Part shown: piece after piece, positions 52,423 through 58,260 of the stretch | Layout: every line of letters starts with the position of its first letter | How positions within the stretch are numbered: the first letter of the stretch is position 1 | NCBI GenBank assembly: GCA_002238445.1 | Contig: MPML01000027.1 | Coordinates: 1 to 58,260 of the forward strand | Direction of reading: 5' to 3' | DNA length: 58,260 nt | From: Caldilineaceae bacterium bin5 | Lineage (GTDB): Bacteria > Chloroflexota > Anaerolineae > Caldilineales > Caldilineaceae | Program-made: the position numbers and the translations under genes | The notes under the pieces: model-generated | Seen by the model: the letters and a program-made list of their open reading frames with translations, nothing else | What the model was told of the DNA's origin: nothing | The model's database searches: none

Positions 52423-53523
52423 ATGCTTACCGAACGGAGGCTGGAATCACTACTCGAAGTAAGAGGGCTGCATACTTACTTTTACACGTATGAGGGTGTG
52501 GTCAAGGCTGTAAACAGCGTTTCCTTTGTGCTGAATCGAGGAGAGATTACCGGACTGGTTGGGGAGAGCGGCTCTGGAAAATCCGTTACCGCACAGTCGA
52601 TTGTTCGGCTTGTGAAAGCCCCTGGCAAAATCGTTGAGGGCGAGGTCTGGCTGGACGGGCAGGACCTGATGTCATGCAGCGAACATGAAATGCAATCAGT
52701 TCGCGGCCGCATGATCTCAACAATTTTTCAGGAACCGAGGGCTGCTCTCAATCCCCTTTTCACTGTCGGTGACCAGATTGGCCGCGTTATTCAGCTGCGA
52801 GAAGGCTGTTCACGTAAGGCTGCCGAGGGCCTCGCCATTGAAGTGATGCGCGCGGTTGAAATCGCTGATCCGGAACGGCGGGCCGGCGCTTATCCGCATG
52901 AGCTCTCCGGCGGTATGTGCCAGCGTATTATGGTTGCGATTGCGCTGAGCGCGAATCCGCTGCTTCTGATTGCAGATGAGCCGACCACGGGGCTTGACGT
53001 TACCGTGCAGGCCCAGGTACTTGACTTGATCCGGCTGCGGGTGAAGTCGGCCGGCTCCGCGTGTCTGTTCATTACGCACGATCTGGGCGTCGTGGCCGAG
53101 CTGTGCGAACGGGTGATTGTCATGTACGCCGGCCGCGTTGTTGAACAGGGCCCGGTGGCTGAGATTTTCTCCAATCCCCGCCATCCATATACGCAGGGGC
53201 TGATCGCGTCCACCCTGCGTGTGGACATCAATAAGCCGATTTCCACGATACCAGGCACGGTGCCGGATGCCGTTCTCTTGCCAAGCGGATGCACGTTCCA
53301 TCCGCGATGCCCCTTTGCGGAGGAGCTCTGCGAACAGGAAGAACCCAGTATGGCCGCAGCTGGAATGCAGCATAGAGCGCGCTGCCACATAGTCTCCGGG
53401 CGCATTGAAGGGGAGATGCGCGAAGATGCCTGGGAACTGGCGGTGGCACAGGCCGGCGGAACCGACTCTTTTCTCCAGTCTGTCCAGGGGGACACTACTG
53501 ACCCAGAGGTCGGCATTGAGTAA
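52423..53523 (+). CDS. Peptide-type ABC transporter ATP-binding protein (DppD-like)
   Basis: The 366-residue ATPase has Walker A GESGSGKSV, Q-loop in ISTIFQEPRAALNPLF, signature LSGGM (cysteine follows) and Walker B LLIADEPTTGLD, then the oligopeptide-type C-terminal zone with cysteines (LPSGCTFHPRCPFAEELCEQ). Many relatives bind an iron-sulfur cluster through such cysteines. It starts 3 nt after the DppC stop. The C terminus extends about 50 residues past the usual end. Confidence 0.96.
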   Translation: MLTERRLESLLEVRGLHTYFYTYEGVVKAVNSVSFVLNRGEITGLVGESGSGKSVTAQSIVRLVKAPGKIVEGEVWLDGQDLMSCSEHEMQSVRGRMISTIFQEPRAALNPLFTVGDQIGRVIQLREGCSRKAAEGLAIEVMRAVEIADPERRAGAYPHELSGGMCQRIMVAIALSANPLLLIADEPTTGLDVTVQAQVLDLIRLRVKSAGSACLFITHDLGVVAELCERVIVMYAGRVVEQGPVAEIFSNPRHPYTQGLIASTLRVDINKPISTIPGTVPDAVLLPSGCTFHPRCPFAEELCEQEEPSMAAAGMQHRARCHIVSGRIEGEMREDAWELAVAQAGGTDSFLQSVQGDTTDPEVGIE

Positions 53524-54565
53524 TGTAAACGACGAATCATTCGTGCAGATCCGGAATCTAAGCAAGGATTTCCTGATTCGCGCCGGCATGTTTTCCCATG
53601 TCCGTCTGCGCGCAGTTGACGACATTTCATTCGACATCCCCAAGGGCGCAACGATGGGACTGGTTGGTGAGAGCGGCTGCGGCAAAACTACGGCGGGCCG
53701 CTGTCTCTTACGACTGATCGAGCCCACCGCCGGTGAAATACGGATGGGGGAGCACAACCTCACCAGTCTGAAACGGGATCAGGTCGCGCAGATTCGGGGA
53801 CGGATGCAGATGGTCTTTCAGGATCCGGGCGGGGCGTTAACGCCTCGCATGACGATCGGCGCCATTCTGCGAGAACCGCTGGACCTGCACACGAATCTGA
53901 ACGCACACGAAAAGGACCAACGCGTTCGCCAGCTTCTTTTCCAGGTCGGCCTACAGCCCGACCATCTGTCGAGGTATCCTCATCAGTTCAGCGGGGGCCA
54001 GCAGCAGCGAATCGGCGTGGCCCGCGCGATAGCCACGCACCCCGATTTCATCGTGCTGGACGAACCTACTTCGGCGCTGGACGTGTCGGTTCGGGGCCAG
54101 ATTCTGCGTCTGCTTACGCAGTTGCAGGAGGAAATGGGCCTGACCTACTTGTTTATTTCGCACGATCTGAGCGTCATTAAGCATACGTGCAGTCAAGTGG
54201 CGGTGATGTACCTGGGACGTATTGTAGAGACAGGCAGCACGGCGGAGATATTTAACTCCCCTGTTCATCCGTATACCCAGGCATTGCTCTCGGCAGTCCC
54301 GATTCCCGACCCAGGGCAACGGGGCAAGGAGCGTTTGAGGCTGCCAGGTGAAGTACCCAGCCCAATCGACCTCCCGCCGGGGTGCCGGTTGTATTCACGC
54401 TGTCCGTACCGGCGAGATGCCTGCCTGGAACCCGGACCGCCGCTCTTGCAGGTGGCCGATACGCACAGGGCAGCCTGCATACTGGTCGATGACAGATTTC
54501 GACTTGGCGGAGGAAATGTCGCTGCTGCGCTATCGCCGCCTGCTCAGGAGACCATTCGTATGTAG
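53516..54565 (+). CDS. Peptide-type ABC transporter ATP-binding protein (DppF-like)
   Basis: The 349-residue second ATPase has Walker A GESGCGKTT, signature FSGGQQQRIGVARA, Walker B FIVLDEPTSALD and the C-terminal PPGCRLYSRCPYRRDACLE. I chose TTG at 53516, with AGAGG six bases upstream and an 8-nt overlap with the preceding gene; an open extension to 53405 lies wholly inside the previous gene, and the ATG at 53523 is in another frame. It forms the heterodimeric motor with the DppD-like protein. Confidence 0.93.
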   Translation: MSNVNDESFVQIRNLSKDFLIRAGMFSHVRLRAVDDISFDIPKGATMGLVGESGCGKTTAGRCLLRLIEPTAGEIRMGEHNLTSLKRDQVAQIRGRMQMVFQDPGGALTPRMTIGAILREPLDLHTNLNAHEKDQRVRQLLFQVGLQPDHLSRYPHQFSGGQQQRIGVARAIATHPDFIVLDEPTSALDVSVRGQILRLLTQLQEEMGLTYLFISHDLSVIKHTCSQVAVMYLGRIVETGSTAEIFNSPVHPYTQALLSAVPIPDPGQRGKERLRLPGEVPSPIDLPPGCRLYSRCPYRRDACLEPGPPLLQVADTHRAACILVDDRFRLGGGNVAAALSPPAQETIRM

Positions 54566-54734
54566 CAGCGCAACGTCCTCCACAGGCTTGAGGTCGAACA
54601 GTTAGCGGTGCATGCGCGCCGCACAAAAGCAGTTTCCTGATCCAGCTGTCAGGGCTCAATAGATCGTCCGACAGACAATGCCGACAGCGAGCTGGCGCTA
54701 ATAACAGCAATCTTTCCGAAAGGAGTTTGCAGAC

Positions 54735-56474
54735 ATGCTAAGAAAAAAGATGCCACACCGCGCCATGATGGTGACAGTTGTCAGCCTTCTTGCCGCGATG
54801 GTGTTGGCAGGCTGCGCGTTAATTGGGGGCAACAGGGATAGTTCGTCACAGTCAGACGCGGGAGAGGCGGCAGCCGAAACGTCCGCTCAGTCCGGCCGTG
54901 AAGATGCAATGGCCGGTGCTTCTGAGGAAGACCGGACGCTCATCGTCGCGGTCAGTCAGGATCTTGCTACGCTGGACTGGGATGCATCCGGCGCCTTCCC
55001 GCGGATGACCGAAACACAGGTGAATGTTCTGGGCAGCTGGGCGCAGCCGGCCATAATCGAGCACGAAGATGGGAGCATGACCGGTGATGCACTGAATTTC
55101 GAGCCGATGTTGGCTGAGAGGATGGTAATCTCGTTAGATGGGACACAGTGGACCTTCAGATTGCCAAGCGGCATGAAACACTATCCTTCCGGCAACGAGA
55201 TCACGGCGCGCGATTACCTGTACTATAAGGACCGCCGCGGCAACATGAGCGTGCCGCCGTCACTAGACCGGCTGGTGCGTCTGGCTACGGAGGAGGAGCC
55301 GCTCAAGGGTTTTGAGGTGCTCGACGATTACACGTTCCGCTTCAACGCATCGGACTGGACGCCGATTTTGCGGCCGTTTATGAGTTGCTGCCAGTTTGGC
55401 TACATTATTGACAGCAAGGCGTACATGGAGGCCGGCGAAGCGGATGGCGACAGGTGGGGCAAGGATTTCGCCAAGACAAACATGCCGAGCAGCGGCCCCT
55501 ACTATATCCATAATCGCATCCCCAACGAGTTGATGGAGTTCCGCACCAATCCGAACTGGCAGGGTAAGGAGCCGTTTTTCAACCGTATCCTTTTTGCTGT
55601 CGTGCCCGAGTCGGCTGACCGTGTGCTGCTGCTCAAGGCCGGCGAGGTGGACATGGCGCAGGACCTTTCGGCTAAGGAGATAAACGATCTTCGCAGCGAC
55701 GCGAACGTACAGATCAAGCAGGTACGCATCGGCGACATGATCGTGATGCCGATCAACCACAACACGGAACCGTTCAACGATAAGCGAGTGCGACAGGCCC
55801 TGGCATATCTCATTCCCTATGACGACATTGTAGGGAAGGTATGGTACGACAGCGCGGAGCGCAGTTATGGGCCGGTGCCTTCGATGGTGCCCGGCTATGA
55901 CCACAGTTACTGGCCATACGATCTGCCTGAAGAAGAGGCACTCGCCAAGGCTAAGCAGCTGCTGGCGGAAGCCGGTTATGCGGAGGGTCTGGCGTTTGAC
56001 CTGAACATTGATCTGGGCACGCCCGAACAGGAGAGCATGGCAAAGATCATTCAAGGCGAGCTGGCCAAGGCGGGCATCTCGGTGACGATCAACCCCATGC
56101 CCCGGGCTGCCTACCAGGAAGGCAAGAATAACGGGACCCACACTTCAGCGCTCGACACGTTATTCCCCTGGGTGGCCGAACCTGGCTATTTCATGGACAT
56201 TTTGTTGGGTTGCGCGTCCTACGGTAATCGCTACAGCGGGGTTTGCCTGGAGGAGGCCGACGAGCTGATCAGGCAGGCGGGCACGACGGTCGACGAGGAC
56301 GAGCGGTTCCGACTGTACAGCGAGGCGCAGCGGCTGCATATCGATAACGCTTCCTGGATCTGGCTTGGGGCCCGCTACTTCAACCTGGCCATCGGATCCG
56401 ATATTGCCGGTTATGTTTCCTTCCCGGACACGCGCACGCGCTACTGGCATCTTTATCGCGACCTTGAGGAGTGA
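54735..56474 (+). CDS. Family 5 extracellular solute-binding lipoprotein
   Basis: The 579-residue peptide/nickel-class binding protein has a signal sequence with the lipobox LAGC (cysteine about residue 27), a Ser/Gly/Ala-rich linker, and the SBP_bac_5 fold with FEPMLAERMVISLDGTQWTF, PSSGPYYIHNRIPNELMEFR, and KRVRQALAYLIPYDDI near the middle. The substrate may be a peptide or another small molecule. A perfect AAGGAG site lies 10 bases upstream. It is the last gene of the importer operon, 169 nt after the DppF-like gene, where the binding protein more often comes first. Confidence 0.96.
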   Translation: MLRKKMPHRAMMVTVVSLLAAMVLAGCALIGGNRDSSSQSDAGEAAAETSAQSGREDAMAGASEEDRTLIVAVSQDLATLDWDASGAFPRMTETQVNVLGSWAQPAIIEHEDGSMTGDALNFEPMLAERMVISLDGTQWTFRLPSGMKHYPSGNEITARDYLYYKDRRGNMSVPPSLDRLVRLATEEEPLKGFEVLDDYTFRFNASDWTPILRPFMSCCQFGYIIDSKAYMEAGEADGDRWGKDFAKTNMPSSGPYYIHNRIPNELMEFRTNPNWQGKEPFFNRILFAVVPESADRVLLLKAGEVDMAQDLSAKEINDLRSDANVQIKQVRIGDMIVMPINHNTEPFNDKRVRQALAYLIPYDDIVGKVWYDSAERSYGPVPSMVPGYDHSYWPYDLPEEEALAKAKQLLAEAGYAEGLAFDLNIDLGTPEQESMAKIIQGELAKAGISVTINPMPRAAYQEGKNNGTHTSALDTLFPWVAEPGYFMDILLGCASYGNRYSGVCLEEADELIRQAGTTVDEDERFRLYSEAQRLHIDNASWIWLGARYFNLAIGSDIAGYVSFPDTRTRYWHLYRDLEE

Positions 56475-57050
56475 TCAAAGGGCCAACCGTCGGTCGTGCA
56501 TGGTTACGCTCCACCTCTGGCGGTTGCGCTTCATGGTTCGTCTGCCGAATCCGATGACCTTGTTGTGCGGGAACTATATACATAATTAGAGGCCGATTTC
56601 GGGATAATGACCGGAATTGGTTTCATTGAACGGTTAGAAGTGTTCTGTCTAAGTACCAGTGCCCTGGCACCCAGGGAACGCGGAGATCAAAACTGTTAGA
56701 GCACAATCGAGGTACGAAGTAACTGTACTTGTTAGCACTTGGGAAGTTGCGATATTTATGTCCATAAGCACGTCCTTTTGGTTCTCAGGTCGCTTTGCGG
56801 ACGGGCAGAGCGATGCAATCACTAGAACTACAAGTCCGAGGATGCAGGAACCCAGTGTTTCAGGGCACTGGTACTTAGACAGAACATCAGTTTGTCGGTA
56901 AGTTGGGCAGTCGGCCACCAGACCCGTTGAAGTAGTTACAACGGGAAGTGGAACACTTAAAGCCGACTTCCCCAGTCTACATTAGTTTCCCAGAGGGAAG
57001 ATTCATAGTGTTATGCCTTTCCGCCTTTATGTATTAACCGGCTCTGCGGG
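56475..57050. other. A/T-richer gap holding an inverted-repeat element
   Basis: This 576-bp gap marks a change to lower-GC sequence. Its middle is the 246-bp inverted-repeat element entered separately. The remaining parts (56475-56640 and 56887-57050) show no gene I would defend. Confidence 0.6.
56641..56886. mobile_element. 246-bp non-autonomous element with perfect 26-bp terminal inverted repeats
   Basis: The first 26 bases (56641-56666, beginning TGTTCTGTCTAAGTACC) are the exact reverse complement of the last 26 (56861-56886, ending TTAGACAGAACA). The interior of 194 bp has no transposase. I find no target duplication beside the ends (AGAAG on the left, TCAGT on the right). The perfect ends and short length fit a MITE mobilised by a transposase elsewhere; the family is not identified. 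Confidence 0.85.
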
Positions 57051-57638
57051 TTGTATGGTGAGCCTGCGTGGATACATTCAGACATAGTATCGTCCACCAA
57101 TTCACAGCATATTCAAGTGGCGCTTGTGATTCCCCCATCGCCCAAGTTCGCACCAGTTGCGGCTGCGGTTGCGCCTACGAAAACACCAGTGCCAGCATTG
57201 CCTAATGTTATTCCCGTTTCTTCTGAGAAACGGGATGATGGACGGTGCTCGTTTGCTGGTACTGAGCCGAGAGTTCCCGATCCGGTCGGGCTGGCTGTCT
57301 ACGACTGTGAAGCGTGGGCACTTGCCTATGCTCTGGTCATTCTTGACATGCCGGGGTTCATGTTTGCGAGTGCCGATGACCAAGAGAGGATTGACGTAAC
57401 GCATCTTGTGTTTATGGCTTTACGACAGTCCGCTTCAAACTGTGACACCGATATTTATCAGATAGCCGGTATAGTAACAGTCGCTGGCGGTATGATAGAG
57501 AGTCACGGCAATCCCAAAGATGCCAGCCTTCTTAATGGGCCTAGAGTTGCGGCAATCGGTGGTCTGAATTCGATAAAGGGAACTATTGAGGAATGCAGAG
57601 CAATTACTGCACTATGGTTACAGGATCAGCTAAACTAA
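57051..57638 (+). CDS. Hypothetical protein with Pro-rich N-terminal linker
   Basis: The 195-residue frame starts at TTG 57051; no ATG is available in frame, and the frame is closed by a stop 15 codons upstream. Residues 20-60 hold a Pro/Ala/Val linker (VAPTKTPVPALPNVIPVSS) like those in exported Chloroflexota proteins, followed by a compact domain with cysteines (CSFAGTEP, VYDCEAW, SNCDTDIYQ, EECRAI). No signal peptide is visible in frame. A short ATG frame at 57013 (MPFRLYVLTGSAGC) is out of frame, so a frameshift may have removed the export signal. I do not recognise a family. Confidence 0.55.
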   Translation: MYGEPAWIHSDIVSSTNSQHIQVALVIPPSPKFAPVAAAVAPTKTPVPALPNVIPVSSEKRDDGRCSFAGTEPRVPDPVGLAVYDCEAWALAYALVILDMPGFMFASADDQERIDVTHLVFMALRQSASNCDTDIYQIAGIVTVAGGMIESHGNPKDASLLNGPRVAAIGGLNSIKGTIEECRAITALWLQDQLN

Positions 57639-57642
57639 AAAA

Positions 57643-57804
57643 ATGAATCCAAAAAACAACAAAGTAGACTGCCAGAGTGGGCAAGAGGACAGTGAAGTGA
57701 ACTACGATGAAAAAATCAGCATTGACGCAACGCCGCAAGAAGTCTTGGACGCTCTGTTTTCACAGGCCGACAACGTGGAATCTTCAGACGAAGAACAGAG
57801 CTAA
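57643..57804 (+). CDS. Small acidic hypothetical protein
   Basis: A 53-residue protein from ATG 57643 to TAA 57804, starting 4 nt after the preceding stop. It is acidic, with a conserved-looking stretch KISIDATPQEVLDALFSQAD and a Ser/Glu-rich end. Small proteins with an IDATPEEVxxALF-type segment are found in many bacteria next to mobile DNA, from memory; no function is known. Tight spacing on both sides supports translation as part of a three-gene unit. Confidence 0.6.
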   Translation: MNPKNNKVDCQSGQEDSEVNYDEKISIDATPQEVLDALFSQADNVESSDEEQS

Positions 57805-57816
57805 AAAGGAAAAAAG

Positions 57817-58080
57817 ATGATCGTCAGGAATTGCTCGCAATTCCCGATTATCAGGAAATACTCACCCGTGATTGTATACTTATTTCTATGGGGAATACTC
57901 GCCAGTTCCTGCACCATCGAGTGGCATGACGGCCCAGGGCCTGGGGGAACATCTGAGTCGATGTTTCCTCGACCAGTGGAAACTAGAACACCTACACCAA
58001 CACCGACCTCTACACCTACGGTCACAGCTACGGGTACTGGATTACATCCAGACCCAACGCCAGAGGTTGACGAAGAATAG
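57817..58080 (+). CDS. Small putative lipoprotein with Thr/Pro tail
   Basis: An 87-residue protein from ATG 57817 with AAAGG about 8 bases upstream. A hydrophobic segment (IVYLFLWGILASSC) ends in a cysteine that could be lipidated, although ASSC is a poor lipobox. The rest is Gly/Pro-rich, then TPTPTPTSTPTVTATGTG, and an acidic end. It starts 12 nt after the small acidic gene and is closed by a strong terminator. It probably sits at the cell surface; no family recognised. Confidence 0.65.
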   Translation: MIVRNCSQFPIIRKYSPVIVYLFLWGILASSCTIEWHDGPGPGGTSESMFPRPVETRTPTPTPTSTPTVTATGTGLHPDPTPEVDEE

Positions 58081-58081
58081 T

Positions 58082-58113
58082 AAAAACCCCGCCGGAAACC
58101 CGGCGGGGTTTTT
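58082..58113 (+). terminator. Strong bidirectional intrinsic terminator
   Basis: A perfect 14-bp stem AAAAACCCCGCCGG (58082-58095) and CCGGCGGGGTTTTT (58100-58113) with a 4-base loop. The flanking A and T runs let it work in both directions. It ends the three-gene plus-strand unit and shields it from the IS3-type gene entering from the right. Confidence 0.95.
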
Positions 58114-58133
58114 GGCACTGAAAGGACAGGTGG

Positions 58134-58158
58134 TGACCTGCCCCCGACGTTTGTACCA
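58134..58158. repeat. Putative terminal inverted repeat of the IS3-type element
   Basis: TGACCTGCCCCCGACG (58134-58149) resembles the usual outer end of IS3-family elements (TGACCTG followed by a C-run) and lies just beyond the stop of the transposase fragment. The partner end is outside the window, so this rests on likeness only. Confidence 0.5.
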
Positions 58159-58162
58159 CTTG

Positions 58163-58260
58163 TTATGTTAGTCCGACAAGCACGGGGATAGGGTCGGCAG
58201 GCAAGAGGGCCTCAGGCGCCGGCGGCCGGTAGCCCAGGGAGCTGTGCGGTCTGACCTGGT
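58163..58260 (-). CDS. IS3-family transposase OrfB, C-terminal end (partial)
   Basis: The minus strand from the window edge reads QVRPHSSLGYRPPAPEALLP and then ADPIPVLVGLT followed by TAA at 58163-58165. The RPHSSLGYRPP motif is the well-known C terminus of the DDE integrase-like OrfB of IS3 elements. The rest of the gene lies outside the window. It is intact as far as seen. Confidence 0.88.
   Translation of the reverse strand, partial: QVRPHSSLGYRPPAPEALLPADPIPVLVGLT

Noticed and set aside
56649..56918. Small frames on both strands across the 246-bp inverted-repeat element
   Set aside because: Both run through the inverted ends and into flanking DNA, have no ribosome binding site and look unlike proteins.

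Overview
The window reads like a piece of a high-GC genome from an uncultured, free-living or host-associated member of the Chloroflexota, most plausibly the Caldilinea lineage. This is an inference from gene content, not a measured placement. The points behind it are a PrmC with NLPY in place of NPPY, a heavy load of enolase-superfamily, aldo/keto reductase, LLM-flavin and PhyH-type enzymes, surface proteins with long Pro/Thr linkers, and several families of GC-rich intergenic repeats. There is no rRNA, no convincing tRNA and no CRISPR array.

Layout. 1-6440: a minus-strand operon for a carbohydrate ABC importer (TAT-lipoprotein binding protein and two permeases, no ATPase), followed by a PhyH-type dioxygenase and a B12-binding radical SAM enzyme. 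6441-15045: mostly minus-strand housekeeping and general genes (HAD phosphatase, prmC, prfA, a phosphoribosyltransferase, a small membrane protein, a histidine phosphatase on the plus strand, a double DinB protein, an ABC-class ATPase). 15654-23768: plus-strand genes, comprising two tandem aldo/keto reductases, the nickel-pincer cofactor genes larB-larE-larC, a Nudix hydrolase, a third aldo/keto reductase and a methyltransferase/lectin-fold pair. 23828-26670: an enolase-superfamily enzyme and a Pro/Thr-linker surface protein. 27608-35146: SDRs, an inositol-monophosphatase-type phosphatase, a cupin, a fatty acid desaturase, a lactonase-type beta-propeller and an LLM flavin enzyme. 35289-41247: sugar catabolism (GH2 glycosidase, two zinc dehydrogenases, a galactonate-dehydratase-like enzyme) plus an orphan DUF433 antitoxin-like protein. 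41395-46773: two RecQ genes. 46808-48918: a Gfo/Idh/MocA oxidoreductase and a D-2-hydroxyacid dehydrogenase. 49243-56474: a broken GntR regulator, then a complete dipeptide-type ABC importer. 56475-58260: a mobile-element-rich end with a 246-bp inverted-repeat element, three small genes of unknown function, a strong terminator and the edge of an IS3-type insertion sequence.

The most unusual object is at 41395-44124: a 909-residue protein whose first 400 residues are a complete RecQ helicase plus its zinc cluster, but whose RQC and HRDC domains are replaced by two matched leucine-rich-repeat solenoids of seven 24-residue repeats each. A conventional RecQ lies directly downstream. The fusion gene is bracketed by a 60-bp direct repeat (59/60 identical) that is the 3' end of the upstream zinc dehydrogenase gene, so the segment looks like an inserted unit with a duplicated target.

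A second theme is repeats. Seven copies of a GC-rich, multi-hairpin core are scattered between genes. In at least three cases the core sits inside a roughly 300-bp element with inverted ends of the type GGTAACTACT, i.e. a MITE-like family. The core has two sequence versions of one hairpin that both keep perfect pairing. The general metabolic picture is a scavenger of oligosaccharides, sugar acids and peptides that uses many oxidoreductases.
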